Translations under genes and position numbers: made by a program
Source of the DNA: Geosiphon pyriformis
Lineage: Eukaryota; Glomeromycota; Glomeromycetes; Archaeosporales; Geosiphonaceae
Assembly (NCBI GenBank): GCA_016748015.1
Contig: JAAOMT010000617.1
Location: 504,635-568,634 of the forward strand
Length of the DNA stretch: 64,000 nucleotides
Reading direction: 5' to 3'
Notes under the pieces: generated by a model
The model's database searches: none
What the model saw: only the letters and a program-made list of their open reading frames with translations
Told to the model about the DNA's origin: nothing
Shown here: piece by piece, positions 1 to 9,870 of the stretch
Position numbering within the stretch: position 1 is the first letter of the stretch
How the letters are laid out: every line of letters begins with the position of its first letter

Positions 1-2701
1 ACTAACAGAAACAAAGCTGAACTGAGTTCTGTAGCTGATGATAGGGAACAACACAGCAGAAACTAAATAACTGAATTGCTTATCCGAGATGGTCTTTTTC
101 AGAACAAGGTTGACAAAAATCGGACATCTGAATGGGCCTTGGCCAAGCTGGGCACCAAAAGACCATTAAAGGACAAAAAAATACCAAGATAACAATAAGA
201 TTCACTTTTTTTGACTATGGAAATAGGTGAGTCACTGACAGTCAGGTAAGGGGTCTCAACCTGGCAGTTGACGGGAATAGCCACAGTCTTGTCATTGTTA
301 ATCAAAATGTCATTAATCTTGAAGAACTCACTAGTAACATCCAGAATGTGTTGTGTAGCAGTCTGGCTGCTACCAACCCAGATGGTATCATCCACAAAAG
401 CACCAGCTGCAAAAAATGACGTCAAACCAGCCTGAGATTCTACATGGCCAGTATTGAAAACGAAATGTGAATTCAACTTGTAACCACACATCTCCCCTTG
501 CCTCTTGATCTCACACATAAGTGAATCATAAAATATGTGCCAGAGAAATGGTGAGAAAACTTCACTTTGATCCAAACCATCATGAACTACATACCCATCA
601 GTCAAGCCAAAATTAGTCATCACCCTGTTCTTGCGATTATTGTGGATGTTACCAAAAAATCTAATGAACCTGTTACACATTTTAATCCTGATCAAACTCC
701 TCTCAAGATGTTTCCAACCAACCGAATCATACACTTTGCACATGTTCTATAATACCAGCCACAGCTCCCTGTTTTTTTCCAAGACATTCTCGACCACAGA
801 ACCAACAGCAAAAATGGGCAACTGCATTGTCGTATCCTTTAAAACAGAAAAATTGTCCCCTTGCAAAATGTCAAACTCACTGTAAGCCAAAGATATCATG
901 TCCGACAAGATTTTGGAAAAGATCTTGTGGGCTGTTTCAATCAAAGCAATAGGATGAGTGTTCATGAGAACACCCTCCCATTCATAGGGTTTAGGAATCA
1001 TCGAAACCCAGGCTTCCCTCCAAAGACCAGACACCAACTCACAAACTAGGCAGAGATTTAGAAGCACCAAAAGCATATCCAGAACCACTCTGTTACAATG
1101 CTTCTATAATTTATTAGAGATGCCAGAAAAACCAACTGCTTTTCCATCAGGCAAACTCAAAATGACACTAAACATTTCACCAAAACTAATCGATTCCATA
1201 ACACCAGAGAAAACACCATCAAAAATATAGTTCAAAGGCCGAAATTGGCATCTCCAATCATCAGAAAAGTCCAAAACCACTAACCGCCTCTTAGTCCATC
1301 TCTCCATAATCTCATTCACTTTAGATTTAACCAGCTTAGGTTCTAAAACCAACTCATCATCCATTACCAAATAATCCAACACTACCTTGTGAAATGGATG
1401 CTCCAAAACACTTCTAATAGTATGACTCTTGTCCAACTCAAAGCTTTTCATCCTACTCTCAATGGTCTGTCTTATACGAGATTCCTCAGCACGTCTAGAT
1501 TCCAGCATCTTAGAAGAATGATAAGACTTTCTTGTCTTAGCCAGCTCAAAGTGAATACCATTAAAACCAAACTCTGAAAGGAAAAGAGACTTCACTGACA
1601 AAGCGCCAGCAGAGTCAAGCCTGTCTCATGTATTCAACAACAGAGCAAAATTACCTCCAGATGTCAAACGAGAAGCCTTTACCAGCTTAGAAACTAGCAA
1701 CTCCAGCCCATGAAACCTAGAAGACATCTTATTGAAAACACTGTCAAAACCTTTGAACCATTTTTTCTTGAAAGTTTCACCTGCCAAAAGAACCATAATT
1801 TTGCAAATAATGTTCCACATCGTATCCAAATCCGAAAATTTCTCAGCCACAACAAACACATCTGAGAACATAGAAGCATTGGCAGTTGTACCATCTCTGA
1901 ACTCAGCCCACTTCAACTCATTTGCATTCTTGACATCAAACTTCCAGCAATCTTTGTTGGCCTGCTTACATATCGAAGAAAGCCTTGTATCCAACAAACC
2001 ACCCAGACCCACAGAAACATAAATGGCCTTATGATCAGTATCAAAAAAATCATCAACATTCAACATGCCATAATCTATAATCACATTAATCAAGTTAGAA
2101 GAAAGAAATATATAATCAATAGTCTTAGCAACACCACGAGAATTGCACCAAATTGGCAACTTAGCAAGAGAGCTCCCACTCAGAGAGTTGACTAAACCCA
2201 AATCAAAGCACTTCCTGAAACTGGCACACTTGTGAGATTCATCTTCATTGAAGTCACCACCAAGAATAATGAAGAAAGATTCATTCACAGCTTTAGCAAT
2301 GAGAGAATTAATTTCATTAGCCTGAAAAAACAAACCATCAAAGAGGCACCAGCATATAGCCCCAAAATAAAAACAGAGAGTCTGTTCCTGAAAAGCAATT
2401 TCACCAACAGAAGCCAACCAGGCACCTCTAGAATCTTGCACACATGTTTTGCCAGAGATGAGTTCATAATAATTGCAACACCAGATTCCATGTAACTAGA
2501 ATTCGAACCAGAAGTGAAAACGCGAACTCCATCAAACTTATCAGCAATCCAAGAACAAACCTTTCCCTTCAACTTTGTTTCAGTAACAACGGAAACCAAA
2601 TTGTTCATGTCTTTATGTCAATGTACAATATCCAACTGCTTTGCACCATTGTTCATACCTCTGACATTACACGTGGCAATCTTCCAAATCAATTCAGTCA
2701 T
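1..2701 (-). pseudogene. LINE-A ORF2: AP endonuclease plus reverse transcriptase (partial)
   Basis: ATG at 2699-2701. The endonuclease shows CNVRGMNN, ETKL, GGDFNED (near 2.25 kb) and TDHKA (near 2.03 kb). The RT follows, with LPDGKAVGFSG, a WREAW-x-MIPKP block, a motif B region at DGLDQSEVFSP, and catalytic FVDD at 387-398 with both Asp intact. One frameshift lies between about 2285 and 2441. After it a single frame continues to the left edge, interrupted by stops at 1626, 1104 and 747, consistent with Trp or Gln codons changed by transition. EN nicks the target and RT performs target-primed reverse transcription. The C-terminal part lies outside the window. Confidence 0.8.
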
Positions 2702-4560
2702 TGGGAGGAATAAACATCAGGAACTGAACCACCATTTTTCATTTTAGCCAAAAGGCTCATAACTGTGACTGAAAGATTCCTTAATGTTTTCTCCATTTTT
2801 GTAATAACAGAATTATCGAATAACACTGCTTCCATGACAGTCTCACCACTAGTGGCCACACCCGAACTCTCACTTATCACTATATCCGCTCTTTGATTCT
2901 GTAACAAAGGGGTCACCAACGGCTGACATCCAGGACTAAGCTGGGAAACCATTGGTTCAGGTGTGTCCAACCTTTTAGCCAGCTTATCAACGCATTCTGC
3001 AAGACTGGTGAGACTGCACTCAAGAGTGGCAAACCTATCATTCAATGCCAAAAACACCTGTGGGGTAGGTTTCATCTCTAAAGAGGAGCCAATACTCAAC
3101 AAACCATTTCAAACTGGAAAAGAAAGGAGAGAGAATCCTACAACAATTTGCACTCAGAAGGCACCACCAAAAGACACAGGACGGGCAACCGAAGCTGAGC
3201 ATTTGGCATAAATAGTAGTAAGTCTGCCTTTATCAGAATCTGAAAATATCCTGCGCTGTAGACCACTAGAAGGAATCTTCCCACCAACAACACAATCTAG
3301 AAACGTATAACCTGAGTTCTCACACTTAGCACACTTAGCCATTATGAGACTAGACCAGTGCAAGTTTGCACCTCTAAGCACAGGTGTTGTACCCATGACT
3401 GCATTCAACGAATCGGCAAAGTCAAAACAGACAGTGGTGCACCTGGCCCGAGCATATGAAACTGGATAATAGTTGATTATATAAGTCTTCCCACCAACAG
3501 ATTTGATGTAATTCCATATATCGTGTGCATTTGTTTCCACAGGTAAAGTATACAACAAAGCCTTATAAACATCTCTCTTGTTCCATGCTTCTTTGTCTTT
3601 GTCTGATTTTGCAACACGCACTACATCCTTTTTGATAAGGATGAACCATTCAGCTGCAACCAAATCAGCTTGATCCAATTGCTCAAATTCCACCACAGCT
3701 TTTTGCCACAGTCCCACCAACTGCATCTTGATCGACTTAATTATACTAAAATCGGAGAGAGCAGCACGCACAGTCTTAGCTGATGTTCCAACTGGAATTT
3801 TTTTCAACACCACTGCCCGATCTGAATGCCCAGATGACTTTCTGAGATCGGTATTCACCAGGATTTTCACATCAGTAGCCATTTCAGTAGTTTTCACCAA
3901 ACTCGATTCAGAAGTGAATGTCATCTGGATGATCCCAGCAAATTTTGAGAAGGTAGAGGTCCCCCCAAAACTATTGATTCTTGAAAACAATTTTCTGACC
4001 ACCACCAATTTCTCCTGAGATGATTTCTCAGTAATCTTGTCCAAGCCAATATCTAAAGCAAAAGATTTACAGACAGAAACGGCAACCAACTTTTTAATAG
4101 ATGTGAGAAGTGCCAGCGGAGTATCAAGGAGAATATTATCATTATCATTATCGAGCGAAAAATCAATTTTCCCCAATGGTTTGCCCAGTGCCTTCTTTGT
4201 TTTGACTCTTATACCTATAGGTGTTTGATCATAATCCCCTTCTGCAAGAGCACCGCCTTTACCGTAGTCGAAACTGGTTTCTTCTACTAGACATTCCTCT
4301 TCCATGTCAACACTCTCAAACTCAGTGGTTTTACCAGTCTCAGAATCCCATGAGCTACTTTTTTGAACTTTAGGACCAACATCATTACCACCAGAACCAC
4401 CTTCCAAAATCCTGCCTCTTCTCTTTTTACTCAGAAGAATAGGTCTAAAGCCACCACCAGAAACAGAAGCTTTAGCAGCTTTCTTCATAACAGCAATACT
4501 ACAGCCAACAGTGGCCTCGTAGTCAAGAATAAAGGGTTTAGATTTATCGTTGTTACTCAT
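2698..4560 (-). pseudogene. LINE-A ORF1: RRM-like nucleic-acid-binding protein with zinc knuckle and coiled coil
   Basis: One frame of about 620 codons, broken by a single TGA at 3154-3156. It has a basic N-terminus, an RRM-like block near residues 246-318 (GLWQKAVVEF core) and a Cys-rich knuckle near residues 410-423. The knuckle reads CAKC-x4-Y-x4-C, where family members have His; His to Tyr is one C-to-T change. A helical tail follows beyond the stop. ORF1 proteins of this type bind element RNA and form the ribonucleoprotein. The terminal stop overlaps the ORF2 start as ATGA. The first ATG (4558-4560) and the next seven bases lie inside the Gypsy-2 LTR, so the true start was lost or displaced by that insertion. 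Confidence 0.75.
4547..4550. repeat. Left target-site tetramer of Gypsy-2
   Basis: TCGT directly before the 5-prime LTR. The partner at 14722-14725 is TCAT. The single difference is G to A, the direction of change seen all over this locus. Confidence 0.5.
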
Positions 4561-4624
4561 AAAAATATAGGAATTATATTAGCATAATTATTAGCCAATC
4601 AGAAGTAAGCATAGTAAATATGAA

Positions 4625-4762
4625 ATTCCAGGATTCCTCTCAGGAATTGCAGGATTCCAGGAATTTCAGGATTCTTAACAAGGAATTGCAGGATTCCAGA
4701 ATTCCAGGATTCCTCTCAAAGGAATCACAGGATTCCAGGAATTTCAGGATTCTTGTCGTAAA
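4625..4762 (+). repeat. Cluster of seven CAGGATTC motifs in the Gypsy-2 LTR
   Basis: Seven CAGGATTC octamers, separated by GGAATT-type spacers, occur in about 135 bp upstream of the TATA box. The 3-prime LTR keeps the same seven positions, with the first changed to TAGGATTC and the last to CAGGATTT. The position in U3, just before the core promoter, suggests a binding-site array. No factor can be named. Confidence 0.6.
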
Positions 4763-4792
4763 GAATGGAGAAATTAAGGAATCTCAATTATG

Positions 4793-4800
4793 TATATATA
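4793..4800 (+). promoter_or_regulatory. TATA box of the Gypsy-2 5-prime LTR
   Basis: TATATATA lies immediately downstream of the repeat cluster. The same element is at 14079-14086 in the 3-prime LTR. It is likely the core promoter of the genomic RNA; the start site is inferred to lie shortly downstream. Confidence 0.55.
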
Positions 4801-5008
4801 GCAGTAGTATTAGAAACAGAAAAAGACAGAATTGATACCACAGAATTCTTAGCCAAGAAACTAATTATCAAATACATAATCATTCCATATCTCAATCTAC
4901 TTTCCACTATCAACCTTTCATGTTGATAGTAATTGATACTTAACCACACTGGAACAATAGCTCTTGATCATGGCTATTGACGGGATACTAATCTGTAAAT
5001 CGCCTTGA

Positions 5009-5072
5009 CTTATTTCTTTTCTTTCTTTATTTTCTTTTATTTCTCTTTCTTTCTTTTATTTTGATTTGGTTG
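5009..5072 (+). other. Pyrimidine-rich tract inside the Gypsy-2 LTR
   Basis: About 60 bases almost wholly T and C, with tandem TTTCTTTC-like units. It is repeated in the 3-prime LTR near 14297-14348. It lies downstream of the TATA box, so it would be transcribed near the 5-prime end of the element RNA. Function unknown. Confidence 0.5.
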
Positions 5073-5415
5073 TTGTATACTAATTGATTAAAGATTAAGT
5101 GCTAAGTTATTGACGTCAAGGATAGCCTGGTAAAAAACCCAGAAATAAGGATAGGATTTTATATATTATCAGATAGCTTACCAGAAGGGCACAACTGCCA
5201 GAATAAATCTGGCCGCCAAGCTGAGAAAGAAATTGGGCATAATTGCAACTTCAGGACAACTACTACCAACACTACTGAATCTCTGTCCATTATACAGATC
5301 CATAAAAACCTTCAGATACAACACCTTCAGACCACTATCAACTGCAATTAGCCTTGAGCACCAAGTTATGGGTTTGTTATTTAATTTGACAGCAGAATTA
5401 ATTACCTGTAACATT

Positions 5416-5432
5416 TGGTGCTCCCTGTAAGG
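5416..5432 (+). other. Gypsy-2 tRNA primer-binding site
   Basis: TGGTGCTCCCTGTAAGG starts two bases after the LTR. It begins with the TGG expected to pair with a tRNA CCA end. The first 13 bases equal the Gypsy-1 primer site, so both families probably use the same tRNA. I do not assign the tRNA. Confidence 0.75.
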
Positions 5433-5475
5433 TATAATCCTACAGAGAACCAGCACCGACAACACCAAACCAAAA

Positions 5476-7551
5476 GTGACAGAATCAGAAACTATAGGAG
5501 CAAACCATTTAGGATTCGCAAAATCCTTATTTCAACACTATTGTCAATACTTGGAATTAAACCACAATCATATATCCACTGAATTAACTTTCAATTTCTA
5601 CGTCAATGAAAAGATTTCCTCTTTATTAGGAACACCAGTCAATACTGAATCAGCAAGAGAAACTTTCTATAAGAAATTAATTCAAAACACCAACCTACCA
5701 ACAAATCATAATTTCGCATCCATCATTACTGAAATCAACAAAGAAATTGAACATCACACTCAACAAAGATACCCAATTACATACACTAGTAAAGGCAAGG
5801 GAAAATTACAAACACCACCAGTAACACCCAGAAAAATACAGCCACCTGCTTGGAAGAAAAACAGAGTTGAATCCCCAAGCAACCCATCCTACCACTATAC
5901 ACCTGGAAGCGCTATCAACATATCATCAACAAACGCATTCACATTAACTGCGACATCAGCATTTGGACAAATCCCATTCCAAAGTAGACAAAGGAAAACA
6001 GAATTGTTAGGACCATATGATGAATACTTTGAGGGATTTAATTCGCAATCATCAACCCCATCGGGACTTCAATCACTACCGCCTCCACCAGATTTCAGAA
6101 TCTTTAATCCGTGGGAAGAAGCAGAATCAGAAAAGGAGGAAGAAGAATTAGAGGATCAAGAATTTACTTACCAGCACCCGATCACTGAAAATCTGGAAGT
6201 TGAAACCCCAAACATTCAAACTCAACAACAGTTAAAAAATCCGGAAATTGAAACTCTGAATATTCAAATGCCACCAAATCAAAGAAATCAAAACCCCGAA
6301 TTAATTAATTAGCAAAACTTACCTCCGGTAATTGTCATTGATCAACCGCTAATTAATTCTGTAGCTGAACCCATACAACAGCCACTTTAACTACCACTCC
6401 AACAGCCAGAATAACAACAACTGCTTCAACAGCCACTACAACCACCTAACTTAGATCTAATGGCCTATGCACCAATCACAAAACTTAACAACTTTACTGG
6501 CAAAGAGAATGACACTCAAATATGGCTGAACGATGTAGAAAAAGCCATCACAGTCAATGGATGGAATGATGCTCGAGCAATGCAAGCCATTCCCTACTTT
6601 CTCAAGGATACCGCCAATTCATGATATCAGAGCTTGGTTAATAAACCACAAGATTTCAATGCCTTTAAAGCAGAATTTCTAAGATACTTCAGCAACAATA
6701 ACAGCATTAATTGCCTAGTTAATGTATTTACCACCATAAAACAAGGAGAAACTGAAGCAGTTATCACTTATCTGGAACACTTCCATCGAAACCTACACCA
6801 AATTCAAGCAATTGATGCCAATTATTTCACAGCACCACAGATACTCAATCAGTTTATCCATGGCCTATGCAGTAGCATCTTGCAACATGTACGTCTATTG
6901 CATCCAGGTACCCTTCAAGACGCAGTTACACGCGCCAAAGATTTTGAATCCGCCAAGTCAGAGACTAACCACGCCCAAGCCATTAACCTAGTAATGAACA
7001 GATCATCTGAATTGGATTCTGAATTGGAGAAGTTCAGTGAATCAATTAATAAGAGATTGAAAGGATACTTAGCTGACAATTACGCCATTTATCAGCCTTC
7101 ACAATGATACAATAATCAAGGAAATTCTAATTGTGGCCAAAATCAACCACGTCCATCTTTATTGACCAATCAACAGTGGCAACAGGAAATACGTATCTGC
7201 CACTATTGTGGTAAACAAGAACATATCCAAATTGACTGTCACCAGTGTCTAAATAACCAACGATTGGGAAATCAATATCAAAACCCTGATCGTCAGTTCC
7301 AAACTCCGAATTATTATCCAAATCAGAGTCAAGACCAATATCAAAATAATTACCTGCCCATGATGCAGCAACCAATCTATCAACCACCAGTATATCAACC
7401 TCCAATTCCTTAGCCGCAGCCACAAGTAATATATCAACCACAGTCACAAATTATCTATCAACCCCAACCAATTCAAACACCAACCCAGAACCCAGCTCAA
7501 ATAACATCAGGCAATCCTCGATCCAGAGTCACTCAAAACTGGAGATCAGCG
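5476..7551 (+). pseudogene. gag: Gypsy-2 gag region (capsid, zinc knuckle, Gln/Pro-rich tail)
   Basis: Structural polyprotein for virus-like particles. The N-terminal 278 codons are open (5476-6312) and end in an acidic, Gln/Asn-rich stretch. A capsid-like block follows (MAYAPITKLNNFTG ... DTQIWLNDVEKA) and continues at 6634-7104. One CCHC knuckle, CHYCGKQEHIQIDC, is at 7198-7239, then a repeated YQPP-rich tail. The frame is continuous into protease. Stops at 6310, 6388, 6412, 6622, 7105 and 7411 replace apparent Gln, Trp or Arg codons. The first codon at 5476 is GTG and I see no upstream in-frame ATG, so the true start is unresolved. Confidence 0.8.
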
Positions 7552-8200
7552 ATGGTTGTTCACCAACCGATCCCCAGTTTGTTAAACCTACCATCAGGAT
7601 CATGCACCTGGAATTTGGATACCAGTCGCATCCAAAACCCAAATTCTCAACATTATTTAAGTTTCTTAGTTACCCCAGAAAACGCCACATCCAACAACAC
7701 AAAATTCAATCAGCACGTTCCTATCAACACCATTCCACCAGCAACCATCTCTAGCAACGAATTCCTAGCAGCCATCTTTCCTTTCGAACTCGAAGAAAAC
7801 ACACCAATACCATTATTCAGTGGAGCCACCCTCGAAGAGAAACTCATAACAGCAATGTACACAGATGTCAGAGTTGATGGTCACTTCATCAAACTCATCC
7901 TAGATAGTGGATCAGCTGGCAGCATAATCACTAGACAACTTATGGATCAATTAGGTCGCTGAGTTGATTGAGCTGCTAGCGCCAGAATCATCACAGCCGA
8001 TGGAGCGACCAAAACTCCAATTGGTGAAATTGACGATTTTTCTTTTAAAGTCAGTGGCATCGTGACTCCCATTAAAGTTCTAATAATAGAAGCCACTCAA
8101 TACCAAGCTCTCATTGGTAATGACTGGCTATCCAAAGTCAATGCAACGTTAGACTGGAACACCCAGGAACTTCAGCTAACGTATTAGGGCCAACACATAC
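7552..8200 (+). pseudogene. Gypsy-2 retropepsin-like aspartic protease
   Basis: In the same frame as gag. The catalytic triad DSG is at 7903-7911 within LILDSGSAGSII. A second conserved block around ALIGNDWLSKV lies near 8.11 kb and matches the distal part of retroviral-type proteases. It would cut the Gag-Pol polyprotein. The active-site triad is intact, but TGA codons at 7960 and 7969 and TAG at 8185 break the frame. The two TGAs sit where an Arg CGA would fit. Confidence 0.8.
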
Positions 8201-9420
8201 GTGTTCCAGCCATGTGTGGCCACTTCAAAACTCCTCTAAGAGAGAAACTATTGATTGAGCTGGAGGAGGAGAAAGAAAAGCCTACCTGGGAAGCCTACCA
8301 AGTATCATGGGCTGACAAAGAGCACAATGAGCTGCTGCCAATACTCTCTTGGGATGACAACAACAAGGGAAAAGGGAAATAAAAAGAAGAACTTACCTGG
8401 GAAACCGATGACCTGACATGGACCGACAACAATGAGAGTGAACTGACTTCAAGCTGGGAATAGGAAGAAGAAAAAGAAGATAAAGGGAAAGGAAAAGAAA
8501 AAGAGACCATTCAAACCACTACCGCTTATAACACCTACACTACACCACAACAATTTACCTATCATCGACCCAAGCTTATATGCATTGATTGTGGCAAGAA
8601 ATTGTCGTCAATGGGTGCATGCTATAGGGACGATGAGAAATATTCAATGGCAACTAGGTTCTATTGCCGTCCATGTGTTCTTGAACACTTTGGAAGACCA
8701 AAACAAGTAGAGAAATAAGACAATCAGTCATGCTTAGCTTGTGGAGAGACTCTTTTGGACGAAGAAATGTGGCATGACATTCCAGGATGTGGAGGAATGT
8801 ATGACGTGTCGTGTTAATACATGATTCTAATAAGCGATTGGATAAGGAAAGGAACCCCAATAGAAGCAGCCTGGAGAAGAGTCGTACAATGACTGGACAG
8901 TTGCCCACATAATGACAACAAAATTTGGCAAATGGCACTTGCAAAAATCAAAGGGGCGATGCCAAAAGAGATAAAAGTGATCAAAGACAACCCCCCAGAA
9001 CCTTTAGAGCTTGACTGGGATGCAGAACCCATCATAAACCTTCTGGATCCAGAACAATTCCACAAACACTACCAAGAATTAGCACCCACAAAGGAAGAAC
9101 AAGAACAACAATTAGAGCAGTTGAATGCTCGACTATGTCAACACTGCCTAATTCCCTGTAACTTCCAGTATTGTGATGAGTGTGATCTCATTTACAATCC
9201 ACCACCATGCATGATCTATACAATCCCAGAAGAGGAAGAACCAATCAGCAGCTGCGTATCAGAATCAGAATCGCCAATCAATTGCGATTCAAACTCCGAC
9301 AATGACAATAACAACAACGGTTCAAGCTCCACTCAAAATGGCAATGACAATAACAATGATTTCAACTCAGATACAAATGCCGATTTAAACTATGAACAAT
9401 ACATTGCACTACCAGATTTT
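8201..9420 (+). pseudogene. Gypsy-2 Cys-rich module between protease and dUTPase
   Basis: About 400 codons in the polyprotein frame with no family I can name. It starts with acidic, Trp-containing repeats (WEAYQVSW, WETDDLTW) at 8.28-8.46 kb. Three cysteine clusters follow: CIDCGKK...CRPC at 8.58-8.68 kb, CLACGE...CGG...C at 8.73-8.82 kb, and CQHC...CDEC at 9.14-9.18 kb. An Asp/Asn/Ser-rich linker ends at about 9.38 kb. The paired CxxC spacing suggests zinc-binding folds, possibly nucleic-acid or protein binding. Stops at 8380, 8461, 8716, 8815 and 8890 interrupt the first half; from 8893 the frame is open for 1.5 kb. Confidence 0.6.
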
Positions 9421-9870
9421 TCCAAAGAACAAGAGTTAAAATGGTATAGTGACAATGGGGAAGGTATTATGCTAGAACGTGCACATAATACTGATACAGG
9501 GTTTGATCTGAGATATCCAGGAAAAGATGCCATCAAATTGGAACCACATTCATGCATCTGCATTGATCTGAAAATAGCACTAGAAATTCCGGCAACAATT
9601 ATGGTTCAATTAGCATCTAGGAGTAGTTTAGCGAAAAGAGGGATTAATATAAGAGGAGGAATAATTGACGTGGGATATGTGGGAAATATCATTACTATAC
9701 TACAAAATGACCCAGAAAAGGCCTATGTAATAGAGCCCAATGAAAAGATAGCACAAGCAATATTCCTGCCTCTGGTTAGAATAGCTCAGTTAGTATCAGT
9801 GAGAAAGAGGGAGGAATTAGGAATAATGGCGAGAGGAATACAGAGATTTGGATCCACAGATAGAATAGAT
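9421..9870 (+). CDS. dut: Gypsy-2 dUTPase domain (within the Gag-Pol frame)
   Basis: A trimeric-type dUTPase domain, which converts dUTP to dUMP and limits uracil in cDNA. All five motifs are present in order: GFDLRY at 9499, ASRSSLAKRG at 9613, GGIIDVGYVGNI at 9655 with the catalytic Asp and the Tyr, NEKIAQAIFLPL at 9739, and RGIQRFGSTD at 9832. Motif 5 normally reads with Gly at two positions that are Arg and Asp here; both are single G-to-A changes and may weaken nucleotide binding. The domain is part of a 491-codon open stretch (8932-10404) with no start codon of its own implied, so it is probably released from the polyprotein by protease. Confidence 0.88.

Larger units (their letters stand above)
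1..4550 (-). mobile_element. LINE-A, APE-type non-LTR retrotransposon (left end outside window)
   Basis: A two-ORF LINE read on the minus strand. ORF1 encodes an RRM-like fold and a zinc knuckle. ORF2 encodes an AP-type endonuclease followed by reverse transcriptase. The element enters from the left edge inside the RT, so its C-terminal region, 3-prime UTR and tail are not visible. Its 5-prime end is cut at 4550/4551 by the 5-prime LTR of Gypsy-2. The coding frames carry stops and one frameshift, so this copy is defective. It is clearly distinct in sequence from LINE-B further right, although the domain order is the same. Confidence 0.85.
4551..5413 (+). repeat. Gypsy-2 5-prime LTR
   Basis: Begins TGTTACTCAT and ends CTGTAACA. 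It matches 13837-14721 closely along its length, including the CAGGATTC repeat cluster, the TATA box, a T/C-rich tract and the terminal inverted TGTTA/TAACA. A primer-binding site follows two bases after its end. The 3-prime copy is longer partly because a short segment around the ACCTTCAGAT motif is duplicated there. Confidence 0.92.

Noticed and set aside
4620-4835. Small ORF with repeated QDSR-type residues, present again at 13933-14121
   Set aside because: It is a by-product of the CAGGATTC repeats in the two Gypsy-2 LTRs and spans the TATA box; there is no sign of coding selection.
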